64,000 nucleotides of DNA from Caprella mutica. Lineage: Eukaryota > Arthropoda > Malacostraca > Amphipoda > Caprellidae. The translations under genes and the position numbers were made by a program. The notes under the pieces were generated by a model. The model worked only from the letters and a program-made list of their open reading frames with translations. It was not told where the DNA came from and did no database searches. The stretch is from NCBI GenBank assembly GCA_947561585.1, contig CANNZV010000426.1:480414-544413 (forward strand), written 5' to 3'. This document shows, in pieces, positions 34,079 to 46,943 of this stretch. The stretch's first letter is position 1. The number at the start of each line of letters is the position of its first letter.

Positions 34079-34626
34079 TTAAACTTGAAGTTCTATCTCT
34101 ATCATACAATATTAGTTTTTTTTACTTAAAAAATAAGATAAATAAAGGATCAATAATAGAAAATGGATAATTATTTTATATTTATAAAACTAGTGTTTTA
34201 CAAAAGTTAAAGATAACAATTAAATTAAGTAAAAACTTAAAAACTACGACTATATACACTTGCAATATATTTCTTCTAAAGTAAAAACTACCCGATACAA
34301 TTCTTACTAAAATAAAGGATTTCTGATTAGCACTAGTTTACAAGAAGTATCAATCTTAGAACAATTTTTAAAAGCTTAGGGTTGAATGATTAACATGAAC
34401 TTACAATATACAATTAATTCTATTTTACCTAAGATTAAGGTTTTTCAAACGCATAGAAATAAATAAAACTACACAAATTAGTTCGGTATTTCATGCACTT
34501 CCTTTTCACGGAGAAATGTCGTTGAAAATCTAAAAGTGATAAGCATGAATAAATGGATATCACAGGGAATGAGACCAGACTTCCTGGGAATGGTGAGAAC
34601 TCCACTGATAGTGATTAGTACTGTCC

Positions 34627-34890
34627 TGATGAAAACTACACTGATGAGAACTGCGCTGATGAGAACTGCGCTGATGAGAACAGCGCTGATGAGAACTGCG
34701 CTGATGAGAACTGCGCTGATGAGAACTGCACTGATTAGAACTGCACTGAAGAGAACTGCACTGATGAGAACTTTACTGATGAGAACTGCACTGATGAGAA
34801 CTGCACTGATGAGAACTGCACTGATTAGAACTGCACTGATTAGAACTGCACTGATTAGAACTGCACTGATGAGAACTGCCAATATGAGAA
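34627..34890. repeat. 15-bp minisatellite (ctgatgagaactgca)
   Basis: About 17 units with few changes (gcgctgatgagaact, gcactgattagaact). Being a multiple of three without stops, it gives long repetitive frames on both strands that I do not regard as genes. Confidence 0.9.
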
Positions 34891-34967
34891 CTTCAGTAGT
34901 GCGAAGTTATTTGAATCTGAAAATAATTATTTCATTTTAGTAGGCTTCAGTCATATCGTGACTATTT

Positions 34968-35275
34968 CGCTGACGTCATAAGGAAATTAAATAAAAGGGA
35001 CTAGAAGAAGCAGTCAGAAAGGAAAGTGGCTCCATGAGCAAAGTCACTTACCACCGTCGGTGACAACGCTCATGGATGCAGAAAAGCTACTCCATGAATG
35101 TGACGAAAAGGGACACAAGAACCGGTGGCTGCACTCACGGATGGAAGAGGAAAATGAAAAGTTGATTGTAAATGAAGCCTACGAGCCTACCTGTCACGAA
35201 AATCGAAGACCTCGTAGTTGAAGAGCATAACCCGAGCACTATCCTCTAAAACTGAAAGTAGCGTTGAAAAAGAAA
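34968..35275 (-). repeat. Family A repeat, reverse fragment
   Basis: Reverse complement of the family A 3' body: cgctgacgtcataaggaaat, gaagcagtcagaaaggaaag, ggtggctgcactcacggatg and agagcataacccgagcac. Confidence 0.75.
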
Positions 35276-37086
35276 ATAATAACAAACAAATTGATTAAAT
35301 AATCTCTGATATTGACTTAGAATTACGCTACAAACAATTGTTAACAAGATAAAACAAATTGAATAAATTTTATTTTAATCTCCTACTATAATAAAATAAT
35401 ATGATAATTTCCAAGTAATTTGTATATTTTGGGGTAACTGTTCCACAAGAAATAAATTGCACCAAAGAGTTGAAGATAAGAAAATTTGTAATAAACATTT
35501 TTTTCAAACCTACAGTTTGTCAGCTTCGTACGATCAGATATGCCTGAACGTCCTTGTAAGTTGCAACCTAGTTAAAGGAAATCCAAAACTATCAAATTAG
35601 AAGACTAAGAAGAAAGTTTTGTAAGTCCTGAACAATGTGTATTCGAAGCACAGTTGGTTATGTTAAAAGTATCCACATTCGAGTGGCAAGGAAGAAACAA
35701 GATTTGATAGAAAACAAGATTAATGGGAAGTAGAACACAGATAAATTAAAATCCTTACTGTGATCAGAGTGTGTTTCGAATTTTAAAAATCAAACTTACA
35801 AAATATTTCACCAAAGGACTAAAAAGAGTGACACCTCGATCTAATATTTTTATTTTTTTCTTTATGCTGATGAATTAAGAGGTTAGACTGCGAACGATTG
35901 AAAGGAAAAAGGATAATTTAAAATGAGTGAAAAAAAGACAACAAAGCTATTTCTGGAAATTGCAAGATAAGGTTGAATAGATGTTTAGCATTAGAAACGT
36001 GGTTTTATAGAAACGCTACATTTATCTTCCATTACTCGAGACTAACTGTTGGATAAAGTCTTTAATTTCAATCCGTAGAATACTTACTACAATTAATGCT
36101 ACAAAGGACTATATTACAAACTAATTGGAAAAAAGTCGAATAAATTTAAACGAAACTAAATAACTCTACAAAAGAGAATTGAATTTTACTAATTTCTTGT
36201 AATTAAATATTGGTCATTTTTTTAAATGATATTACTCTATGGAAACAGAAATTGTTCTGAAAAAAGGGTAATACATATTTGCCTCAAAAATGGAAGGAAG
36301 TATTTAATTTTATTCGATTTGTTTCTTAAACGTTCTTGTCAAAGGAGATGCAAAGAACGAAACTGTAAAATAGAAAAAATGAAAGACAATAAGTTGAAAA
36401 TACTGAACAATGTCACTAAACTACTTAATTTTTATATAAATGTTCAAATATGAATGTCACAAGGACTATTGAAATATTTTAGAAACTCTCATTTTAGCGG
36501 CAAGTTACATGTTGAAGTAATCTAGGATATTATATAAATTAAGCCATTCGTATTTTCAATAAAGTTTAAGAGTTTAAACGTTTTTCTTTGGTTTAATGAT
36601 TTAATGAGTCAAGAATTTCAAACCAGGCTATAAACAAAAAGCTACAGTTAAAAAAAAAAAATGCTACAAGACAAACAAAATGCGCACCACTTCAATTATA
36701 AGTATCACTGTATTCTTATTTTTTATTTATAGGTGACAAAATTTTAACGAAACAAGTGATCAAAGTATGAGGGGAAAAAGATTTTTTTTTTTTTTTTTAG
36801 AACTAGCCTTCAAGAATGAATACCCTTTAATCAATTTTCTTTATTCATTCGAATAGACTATTTATGATTTCTAGCCCTCAAATAGACCTAAATTAAAGTT
36901 GCAAAATTAAACAGGATCATTTATATAAGTCTCACTAGTAAGTAATCAAATTCTTATTTTTGTAATAATTGAAAGTGATTGGAAATTTTATTAATTGGAA
37001 ATTATTATAGAAGTTATCTATTCAGAAAGACGGCATAACTCTCCTTTTAACAGTGCAAAATTAGTTGATACAATTATAATGAACTA
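35276..37086. other. Intergenic DNA, no gene seen
   Basis: AT-rich, with poly(A) and poly(T) runs near 36650 and 36783. No coding or repeat structure was recognised. Confidence 0.5.
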
Positions 37087-37780
37087 CAGGCATCCCCCGC
37101 TTTAGTTGCCAAATCACGACTCAGTTTAGTTACCAGACAGTAACTAAAGCGAATAAAAGTAACAAGAAATTTATAATTGTCACTCCTTGATTATATCTCT
37201 CATTTTCTATGAGGTATAGAAATAAAAATTTGTTTTAGAGTTATTGGAGTACTACGTATATAAGCATATTATTAATAATATACAGTTTTTCATTGTTTGT
37301 GACTGTGATGAAAAAGTTTAAAGTCATGCATTCATTAAATGTTTTAAAATCCATCCATAGCTTAACTCTCACTCAGTATAGGTGAGTAATTAATAGATAC
37401 TTAGATTTCTATAATTATTGTGCTACATTGAACAAACCGCAATTTTATGCTCTATGAAATATTTTTGGTAGTAGGATATACTAAGTTCCAAGTTATTGGT
37501 TGGTTCTACAATTCTGGACACGTCAGAAAAAATATTATAATTATTATTTAACTTCTATTCTAATTGGTATCATGGATATCAATTGAAATAAAAGTTAAAT
37601 AATGATTCTTCTAATAACCTCATCTGGATTATAATTTTGATGTTTTTTTAGTTACCGTGAAATAATCACAAAAAATTGTCTCCGTTTTCTATGTCTATGA
37701 ACGGTTCTTATTTCGAAACATGACTCGAAATAAGTACAACTTTTGTTAAAGTGAGTTGTACTTAAAGCGAGGCTTGACTG
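37087..37780. mobile_element. pogo/mariner-type MITE, 694 bp (TA target)
   Basis: TA on both sides. Ends are CAGGCATCCCCCGCTTTAG and, reversed, CAGTCAAGCCTCGCTTTAAG, close to Tigger/pogo termini. No transposase was seen. Its interior 37310-37605 matches the reverse of the 23139 module, so it either captured or was invaded by that sequence. Confidence 0.75.
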
Positions 37781-38067
37781 TATTTTCTTTAGAACGACCA
37801 TTATACTCTCTCAATAGATGTTAAATAAATTGTATACAAGTAACTATATAAGAGTTTAATTAATTACTACCAGTACTCTGAGCATTTTCAAATTTTAATA
37901 CTAGCAAAATAAATAACCGTTTATCACCATGGAGTGGATATGAACAGTCAGTATTTAAGAATTCAGTATTTCAGAAACTACAGAAACCATAAGTTGTGTA
38001 TTTACAATTACCAATTGTAAAGTATTTGAACGAAATAATTTACAATTGCCAATCAATTTAATTGGAA

Positions 38068-38470
38068 GTTCTTAGGCCATATCGCTGATATTGAAAAGAA
38101 ATTGAATATATAAGGGGCTTGAAGTAACAGTTAGAAAGGAAAGAGACTCCATGAAAGAATAAACTACCACCAGTCGGAGACCACGCTCATGGATGCAAAA
38201 TAAAAAATAATTCATGACTGCAGTCACTTACCAAGGAATGTGATGAAAAGAGTCACTAGCACCGGTGGCAGCACTCACAGATGAAAATGAAGAGGTGATA
38301 ATAAATGAAGCCTACCGGACACAAAAATGTAAGAGCTCGAAGCTGAAGAGCAAAACCATAGCCGTTATCCTCAGAAACTAGCCACAAAAATAGTAAGCCT
38401 GAAGCTGTTGTGCCCTTCTCTTATATTCACCTAAACAGATTGAGGATACAGCCACTGGGGGCTTTACAAT
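38068..38470 (-). repeat. Family A repeat, reverse fragment
   Basis: Matches ggccatatcgctgatattg, cagttagaaaggaaagagac and accggtggcagcactcacag, ending near agattgaggatacagcc. Confidence 0.7.
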
Positions 38471-38597
38471 TAGCGTACTATATTATAGCTTTAAACAATT
38501 TTCATGCATTTTTTAAATTATGTATTTATGAAACATAACCGATACGAATAACTTTGCTAATTATATCAGTTATCACTGAACTAATAGAAATTTGTCC

Positions 38598-38726
38598 TTA
38601 ACAATTAAGAAAAGGGAGATTTGCACTGCTTTCGTTTGTTTCTTCCGCTTCCTTGTGAGGAGAAGTGATCTGGTCATAGGTAGTGGTCTTCCGAGTTCCA
38701 CCTAGCGAATGCTCTTCTCCATTGAA
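38598..38726 (-). CDS. Possible terminal coding exon, unrecognised gene
   Basis: A strong acceptor (aaatttgtttccag) precedes 42 open codons and a stop: it starts FNGEEHSLGG and ends ANLPFLNC. Base composition is richer in GC than both flanks, as expected for coding sequence in AT-rich DNA. No upstream exon joining in phase 0 was found, so the host gene, if real, is not placed. It could equally be a relic. No family was recognised. Confidence 0.3.
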   Translation of the reverse strand, partial: FNGEEHSLGGTRKTTTYDQITSPHKEAEETNESSANLPFLNC

Positions 38727-39766
38727 CTGGAAACAAATTTTAATAATATAAATTAGTATATTAGTTATTGTTATTGAATAGGTTTGATGCAAATATAATG
38801 GTTTCGAAATTTCGTTAATCGGAATCTAGCAGTTAGATTGGAAAGAGACGCCGTGAATGGAATGGAAGAGACTCTTCAATGGAATGTTTTAGCATATTGT
38901 TGGTTGCTAAATGGTTATTTGCTATAATTGTTCGTTTGATTTGGTATTAAAATTGGTTGGTAGAAGGTTGAAAATAAAGTTTAAACCAACACAAAAGTAA
39001 TATATTCACGAGAATAATTGTTTACAAAGAGCAAGACTGTGTATGTTTAATGGTAGAGTCAAAGCCTGTAAAAACACAGTGAAAATTGGAAATTATTTTA
39101 CAAAAAGTAGATATAACATAGTTAGGCATAACATAATAAAAATTATAATAAATTTTATGAAAATAGCAGACATAATATATTTCAATAAAAAGTATTACAA
39201 TATTAAATTTCAATCTCAACTATTAATATTACAGAGTCTGATATTACTTATCTAGCACATTATACTAGATGATAACTTATATATAACACAGAAAATATCA
39301 AACACCTATAATCAGATATTATTCACAGAAACTTACCAATATAATTGCATAGGTTAGTTGTTACACGTGTAATAGATAATTTGAAATGAGATCTGAAGCC
39401 TAGAAACGGTCTCTTATATAGTGACCAAACATACTATGACTCATGTTAGAAATATAGAAATGTTTATAATCAAAAGTTGATGACATAAGGCTCCAAGATA
39501 GCTTCTACTTATTTTGAAAACACGTGATAGATGTTCGTAACATATTAATTTAAGAAGATAACATTATATAGTTATTAAACTGCATACTCTGACTGCATTT
39601 AGAATGTTTGCGATTAAGAAACTTTAATACAAAACATCTCTGATGAGACTCTATCGATTTGACTGCCTAGCTAATGTTTATACTTCTAACTCCAACAAAG
39701 ATAAGCAAATCATTAGATTTATAAGAACATGGGAACTTGACCTAACAGTGAGAATCTAATTATATT

Positions 39767-40430
39767 ATAGATTGAATATACAATGAATTAATATAACATT
39801 CATATAAAGTATTAATTTTACATTTAATGATTGAATCACCCAAATAAGGAAGGGATACGAAAATGTCAAATTTAGGAACTGTTAATTTACGTTTAAATGG
39901 AGTATGAACAGAATTTAAATATTTAGAGACAAAATTATCAAATAAATTTTGAGGATAACGATTACCAGAGAAAAAATTACACAAGTGTGATAATTCGGCA
40001 TCAAAATCTACATAATTCGAGTAAATTGCATACGCTCTATGAACAAGACAAGTAATCAAATTAACTTTATAAGATGTCGGTATAAAAGAATCAAATCTTA
40101 ATCCCAATCCTGTGAATTTCTTTTTACGATAAACTCTAGTAGAGAAACTATTATTTATACGATTAATGTCAACATCTAAAAATTTAGGGAGTTGTTTTTC
40201 TCAATTTCCGAAGTGAATTTAATATTAGAATGTTAAGAGTTTAAATAACTATAAAAAAGATTAATATGGGATTGGTCAGAAAACAATAGGAAAATATCAT
40301 CTATATATCTACGATAAAATTTAGGTTTAAATTCAATTGGGCAATCATCTAACCATCGTTGTTCATGAGAACATAAAAAGACATTCGAAAGAGTGGGACC
40401 AAGAGGATCACCCTTATTTGGGTGATTCAA
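39767..40430 (-). pseudogene. Penelope-like element reverse transcriptase, degenerate
   Basis: The minus strand reads DPLGPTLSNVFLC, then EQRWLDDCPIEFKPKFYRRY and IDDIFLLFSDQ (YIDD catalytic box). In a nearby frame it continues LPKFLDVDINRINNSFSTRVYRK, then FTGLGLRFDSFIPTSYKVNL and AYAIYSNYVDF, ending FVSLPYLGDSIIKCK. This order is typical of Penelope-like RTs. A stop near 40233 and a one-base shift near 40190 break it. The N-terminal RT blocks and the GIY-YIG nuclease are not visible. Confidence 0.8.
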
Positions 40431-40525
40431 ACATTAAATGTAAAAAAGACATTAATTCATTACTTAACAAATTTTATCCTCAAGTATTAATTTTATATTA
40501 TTGTGAGAATAATTATTTAAGTTAG
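40415..40525 (+). pseudogene. Inverted Penelope fragment (RT C-terminal end)
   Basis: The plus strand reads YLGDSNIKCKKDINSLLNKF, the same segment that ends the minus-strand copy at 39815-39855. The two copies meet head to head at a small palindrome (gatcaccc...gggtgatt) near 40408-40428, so the sequence changes strand there. Confidence 0.7.
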
Positions 40526-40694
40526 TGATTACAATATATTTCTTATATTTTGAGAATAATTATTAAGGCTAGTGATTACAAATCACTACAATGTTACGGA
40601 ATGAGAATTTAGTAATCGCGGAATAAGAGAAAAATGAACAGACAGGGTAGGGTGCAAAAACTTGTGGCATATTATATTAATAAACAATCTAAGA

Positions 40695-42417
40695 CTACCC
40701 CAGCAAACATGTGAATGTCGATTCGATGCCGTTTGCTGTCGAATTCGTAGTGCTAACGGTGGGTATCGACTTAGCAACCATTTCGACTCATAGTAGATAT
40801 CGGAATGTCCGTTTCTAAATGATATCTGAATTTACACTTCGAGTAGAAACACGAAAACCGATACATGGTTTTAACAGCATCATATTGACGTCGGCATGTC
40901 TGTTTCCAAACGATATCTGAATTTATACTTCGACCAGGAGTGCGAAAACAGATAGCCTACGTAGTTTTAAAAAAATCGTTTCAAATTTGGAAATTCATTT
41001 TCTTATCTTCCTGTTTTATAATACGTATAGAAATGTAGGAATTATTTCTATTAAATTGTACCTTTCTATATAACCTACGTAGTGCTCCCTTTATAAAGTT
41101 TAAACTATACCCAATAATTAATAAATACACTTACTACGGCAGCTGTAAAATTACGATCGGGCATTGGCACGCTATTGCGATTGTACAATGGATCAACGTA
41201 AAGTAAGCGATATTGGAACATTGGTTGTTAAACAGTGTTCCTCCAGTACCGTGAAAATGAAATGGATAACCAATCAAGTGATTTTTCGATGGCCAGTGCA
41301 TTTTTTGTAATGAATCTAACTATTCTAAACTGCTTATTGTAAATAAGCCCCGAGGGGTTCCTGAAGCTGTCTTTGGTGAATGGAAGAGAATTGGGGTGGC
41401 GTCCCTTGGGCCCAAACTGTTGTAATTTTGATTATGTATTGTCTATTTTATGTTTACCATATTTATCCTGTTTTTAACTCTCCGTGCAGTTTTAGAGGAT
41501 AGCACTAGGGTTATGCTCTACAATAACGTATGTGGTCTTAGATTTTGTGTTAGGTAGCCTCGTAGACTTCATTTACCATCACCTCTTCATTTCCCTCTTC
41601 CATCCTTTAGTGCAGCCACCGGTGCTTGTGACCATTTTTGTCACATTCCTCGGTAAGTGAGAGCATTCACAGAGTAGCTTTTCAGCATCCATGAGCTTCG
41701 TGACTTTGTCAATGGAGACACTTTCCTTTGTGACGGCTTCTTCCAGTCCCTTGTATTTCATTTCCTTTTAACGTCAGCGTCATGGCATTTGGTTCCGAAG
41801 CAGACGTTAAACCACTTCTAAACGTAAATAATTAAAAATTGATGGGCTATTTAACATGTTCCATTTTAGAGTAAATTCTGTGATATCGGACTTGTGCAAA
41901 TTCATTTTTCAATTCTGCCAATTCATTCAAAAAAAAAACTACTTCATAACTGAGGAGCATTTCATAATTCAGGTCCTTCATTACTCGGGTGCTTCATAAA
42001 AAAAACCTTCATAACTCATGAGTTTTACTGTAATTAAAAGTTGATGGGCTATTTAACATGTTCCATTTTAGAGTAAATTCTGTGTTATCGGACGGTTCCA
42101 CATTTTCGAATATGTAAGAAATTAATGTAATAATTATCATTATTCAATTCTTACTTAAATTGGTATCCATGAGACCAGTACGTAAAATACAAGTTTAGAA
42201 ATAAAAATCAATACATAAATAATTTTTCTACGTAAAATGCGCATTCCCATATCCGATAACTTGAGTTTTCACCTAGTGCCAAAAGCTGCAAATGAGATGA
42301 TTAAGATTCAGTGATTCACATTATAGATAATTAAACTTAAAGTGGTAATCGGACTCAATAAATCTATTTATAATAATCGAATTATTTAACTTTTATTTCA
42401 ATTGGTATCATACCTTC
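40695..42417 (+). repeat. Family A repeat, copy with intact left end
   Basis: Begins CCCAGCAAACATGTGAATG and carries the full body to attggtatcataccttcagc, where the sequence departs from the 23139 module. A segment (attgatgggctatttaacat) is duplicated at 41838 and 42041 around a roughly 150-bp insert with ttcataactcaggtcc motifs. Confidence 0.8.
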
Positions 42418-42450
42418 AGCTTTCAGAAATCACAAAGATTTCTGAAAGCT
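42418..42450. repeat. Perfect 14-bp hairpin
   Basis: agctttcagaaatc, loop acaaa, gatttctgaaagct. It lies exactly where the family A match ends. Confidence 0.85.
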
Positions 42451-43059
42451 TGGGAAAATTCAAATTACTTCTTGAACCTCGCATAAGTTTTTTGAGATAC
42501 TTTCTCTGCTGGGTAAGTTTCTATCGAAACAGTGTTGCAAGTTTTTCACGATAACTCTTTTCTGATTGGTCAGCTAGAAGGAGGAGCCAACATGGGGAGG
42601 AGCACTAAACCGTCAGTGTTCCGCCCTTTGTTGGCCATTTCTCCTTGCGTACAATTATGTGTTGAATTAATTCACATTGCAATAATAGAACTTCGAAACT
42701 CTTAACATAAAAGGTTGTGATGTAGTTTGTTATTTCAGCTAGTTTGTTGCACTGCAGATTTCATTATTGTCTCAAGTTATAGTCTCAATGCATATTGGAA
42801 ATATGCATATTATATCCCAGAAATTATTCAATATAGTGTGCATATTACATGCCCAAAGGTAATTACGGAATTTAAAATGAAGTTAATGTGTATATAGTTA
42901 TGTTTTGAATGTAATTGTACTTTGGTGGTTTGAATGGAACTTACAATAAATCGAAGGTCTAATCTCAAGTTTTTACTTTTACTGTGAAATGTTTAACGTT
43001 AGAAAACAAAATATAACAAAGCTTTTTCAAATTAAAACTTTTTTAATAGTAGGTCAATT

Positions 43060-43218
43060 TCAAATATACACATTCAATTTCAAACTGTGGAATTGGACTA
43101 TATTGTTAAATGGTATTTCAGGTTTTCCAAAAGTGAATATCCTTCTATTATCTGCTAATGTATTTTTGTACTGGGAAAACACCCGTTCTACATCACAAGA
43201 AAGAAGAGGGACAATATG
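43060..43218 (-). pseudogene. hAT transposase C-terminal fragment
   Basis: The minus strand encodes IVPLLSCDVERVFSQYKN, then TLADNRRIFT, and stops at 43060. SxDVERxFSxYK..L.DxRR is the dimerisation-region signature of a group of hAT-type transposases. No other part of the transposase was identified with confidence. Between here and 44276 lie tandem atatgctttttatgctct units and hAT-like ends, so the rest of the element is rearranged. Confidence 0.65.
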
Positions 43219-44276
43219 CTTTTTGTGATATGCTTTTTATGCTTTAAAAATATGCTTTATATATATGCTTTTTATGCTCTAAAATATGCTTTTTATGCTC
43301 TAAAATATGCTTTTCATGCTTTAAAATATGCTTTTTATGCTCAATAGTATGCCTAATATTTTTTTTTATTTAATCAATATCAACAAGGGAAATGAATATT
43401 TTTAAACTTTCGTTTTTTATTGATAAACTGTGTTTTTTGGTTTTCATATGTTGCAAGATTGACGATCTCTTCTAGAACATCAGAAACCTAAAAAAAGTAC
43501 AGCTATATAATTATTGTGTACTAGTTTTGTTATGAAAAAGGATTCTCCTATATAAACTATAGAGGAGATCATTTAAGAAAAATTTAAAATGTTAATATTT
43601 GTGAATAGAGCATGCTAAATACAAACTAATAATGCATTGTGTTCTCACCGATTAATTTATGAGAGCAATCTACCATTTTTATAGTATGATATAATTTGAA
43701 ATCATACATAATTTATCGATTAGCAGTGTTGAATTACAAGTAAAATTTTAAATTATTTTAGAATATATATGGTTCTAGTGATAATAGTCGTTTGTATACT
43801 ATTCTTACTTTCAAGTTACAAAGTTTGCATTTCATATCTCCATCAACCTCTTCCAAATCTGTAAAGTCAAAGAGCAATCTTGCTCGAAGTGTGACTTTCT
43901 CAATTTTAGGCATGGTGTCAATGTGGTTTGCGAGATGTGAATGACAACTCTTCACACCATTAACTAGAAGTGACTTTGTATGTTACATTAATGTAGTAAT
44001 ACAAGAATTCTTCCAAAAATACACAGTTGATCCATGTTTTCATTAAAATATTATCCATACATTTGTAATTGAAAAATTCGTATAACTTTTATTTATCAAC
44101 CACCTTTCTGTGGATAAAAGCATATTCTTTTCGGAAAAAGATTATGCTTTATTATATGAGCATATTCTATTCAGAAAAAGAATATGCTTTATTTTATGAG
44201 CATAAAAAAAATATGCTCTAACGATAAATATGCTCGAGAATATTCTCTTATGCTTAAAGCATATTGTCCCAGCCCT
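43203..44276. mobile_element. Decayed hAT-like sequence with atatgctttt repeats
   Basis: GGGACAATATGCTTT at 43209 and its complement AAAGCATATTGTCCC at 44256-44270 form an inverted pair; the right side continues agccctaa, giving a TTAGGGCTGGGAC hAT-like end. About six atatgctttttatgct units follow the left member. Left border and target duplication are not certain. Confidence 0.5.
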
Positions 44277-44699
44277 AATTATGAGTTTATGACTCAAAGT
44301 CATGTTATTAAATGGTAAATTTAAACCGTTTTGTGTTTAATTACTTAAATAAATTATATGCATATATACGTGCTATAAGTTTTGATATTTTTTGAGTAGT
44401 ACAACCTATTCATTTATTTATCAATGACTACTAGTATTTACTAAATACCAAGTGTCATATTATTTATTAATACATTTGTAGTTTCAATATTCCACCTACA
44501 AACTTTTCAAATTTGAATAATTAGTTATATAAAATTTACTTGGGTCCACAGTTAAAATAGTTTTCTATACAAGGGTCCAGAAGAAAACGGCATAGAATAG
44601 ACATTTACATGTTAAAAATTGAACAAGAAGTGCATATTTTTCGTTTATCATATAAGCACACGTGCATATTAAATGCTCTTGAAATATATGCAGCGGACT

Positions 44700-44742
44700 G
44701 CATATATCCATTATGCACAAAGTCACATCCCTAGAGATTAGC
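44700..44742. repeat. Isolated hAT right end
   Basis: tatgcacaaagtcacatccct, reversed, begins AGGGATGTGACTTTGTGC, a hAT-like terminus. No matching left end was seen. Confidence 0.45.
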
Positions 44743-45271
44743 ATCCAAATGTGATTGAAGGGAATTCTATTAGGTATTCATCATCAGTAGGGTTGTGACA
44801 ATATGCATTTCCAAATATGCAGTATATGCACTGGGAAATATACTGCATATGCAACAGGTTTTATGCTTTTTGAGGAAACGCATATGCATTTGAGGAAACG
44901 CATATGCATTTGAGGAAACGCATATGTTTTGCAGATAAAACATATGCACTTAAAGATAGTACATATAAGAAAACGCATATGCATTTGAAACAGAAAGGAA
45001 GGCAATATATGCACTTCCAGCTGTTTATATCTGGTGGGAGGTTGAACAAACCCCCTAATTTATTTGTTATATACCTTTAGGTGTTCTATCATTTAGTTTA
45101 CCTAATGAATATGGTTTTAAATTTTTGTTCGAAAATTAGAGAATATGGTTAACTATATGGCGCCATAAAGCTAAAAGTAACACTCACAGTAATGTAAATA
45201 AAGAATAGGATAATAATAGAAACAGATTATAGACACAGGTGGTCAGTATGGCAGTAGGACTTTTCCCTGCC

Positions 45272-46273
45272 GGACTATTCCCCGCCAGGACTTTTCCCCG
45301 CATTACAAAATATCAGTAATTTAGGTTATTAAAGTATGATTTTGATAAAACACAAAATTTATCAATAGAAAACACATTTTAATAACAGAATTTGATTCCC
45401 GTAATTATGTGCCCATATTGTTCGTTCGATTTTAAGACTGTGCCTTCGTATTTTCGTATATAATTAGGAGATGCTACAAAGTACGAACATTATTGCAAAA
45501 CTAAGGGTTACCAAGTGTCGCAAGGTACTCTAAGCATTTTCGATTTGTTCAGTTATTTCACCTCTGTAGTTTTCTATATCGTGAATTTATTATTTTATTT
45601 TTCAGCTATACATAAAAAGGCGATCTATTAACTACTCGTTGAAATTTATGCTTTTCCAGATCATTAATAAACTTATTTTTTTTTTATTAATTACTATACC
45701 TCATAATTAATAAACCTACCTACTATAGATTTTTATTACACTAAATATTGACCTCTTTTTTAGTGTCCTTTATCAAATAAGTATATTTAATATTTATCTA
45801 ATATGTATATTTAATATTTGTACCTTAAAAATCTTACAATGGTTTAGCCATTATTATGAAAATACCTAAGTAAGTTAGAGTGTAGAAATCCTTTAATCAA
45901 GACTTTTCGCGTAGTCAGGTTTCAGAACGATTTATATATATTGTCGTACATTTTCCCCTATAATTCTCCAACGAAAACTAATAATCGAGGAGTAACCCAT
46001 ACAAAACTGGTTCGGTTCAAAAAGTTGGTGGTGACCCATTTTCAGTCAACTTGGAACCTATTCCCATGTGACAATAATATTAAAGAAGAATTTTTCAAAA
46101 AAAAGGTGTTATTTGAGACGGCAGACTTCGGCATATAATTTCGTGGCAACGGATTTATTTGTCAAAACTATTAATCTCCGAAAATTAAATATAGAATCGT
46201 AACATTAAATTATCTTCCAGAGTCTAATTTTAAATAAATTCGGCGGGGAAAAGTCCGAAGGCGAGGAATAGTC
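45272..46273. mobile_element. Foldback element with GGACTATTCCCCGCC ends, 1.0 kb
   Basis: The left end ggactattccccgcc followed by ggacttttccccgc pairs with the right end gcggggaaaagtcc followed by ggcgaggaatagtc. The interior is AT-rich and non-coding. A further ggacttttccctgccgg lies just outside on the left. Confidence 0.7.
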
Positions 46274-46494
46274 TGTTTCCCGTGATTATATACCTAGTTT
46301 CTGTTCTTAAATAACTGGTAGCCATGAAAACTCACTTCACTAGTATAGTATCCTATAGTGCCAACAATATAATGTGTCTTTCTGTGAAACACTTAAGTCT
46401 TTTGAAATACTTGACATTTAAAATTTGGAGCATTACTATTAAATGCATAATAATTCATAATATATGCAAATTCATATTAATAATTAATTTAGTA

Positions 46495-46943
46495 GGGGTT
46501 TAACGTCTGCTTCGGAACCAAAGGCAATATCGCTGACGTCAAAATTGGAAATTAAATACAAGGGACTAGAAGAAGCACTCAGAAAGGAAAGTGGTTCTAT
46601 ATGGAATAAAGTCACTTACTACTGTCGGTGACGATGCTCATGGATGCAAAAAAGCTACTCGGTGAATGCAGTGACGAAAAGGGACACAAATCAAGGGTGG
46701 CTGCACTTACGAATTGAAGAGGAAAATGAAGAAGTGATAGAAAATGAACCCTACGAGCCTACCAAACCCATAAATCGAAGACCTCTTAGTTGAAGAGCAT
46801 AACCATCCTCTAAAACTGCAAGTAGCGTTAAAAAATGATAAATTTAATAAAAATGAAAAAAAGACAATCCAAATTACAACAGTTCGGGGCCCCAGGGACG
46901 CCACCCCTCTTTTCTTCCATTCGTCACAGACAGCTTCAGGATA
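46495..46943 (-). repeat. Family A repeat, reverse fragment
   Basis: Starts ggtttaacgtctgcttcgga and runs to cgtcacagacagcttcagga, matching the reverse of 22290-22750. Confidence 0.8.

Noticed and set aside
34478..34940. Frames of 134 codons on both strands with pentapeptide repeats (ISAVL, MRTAL)
   Set aside because: They are products of a 15-bp minisatellite; despite the resemblance to pentapeptide-repeat proteins there is no start context or non-repeat domain.
41579..41761. A 60-codon frame (LEEAVTKESVSIDKVTK) in family A
   Set aside because: It appears in some family A copies but is broken in others, and has no recognised domain; probably chance openness or a very old remnant.
43758..43955. 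A 65-codon minus-strand frame with CKLCN, considered as a BED zinc finger
   Set aside because: The order of Cys and His residues does not fit the BED pattern.
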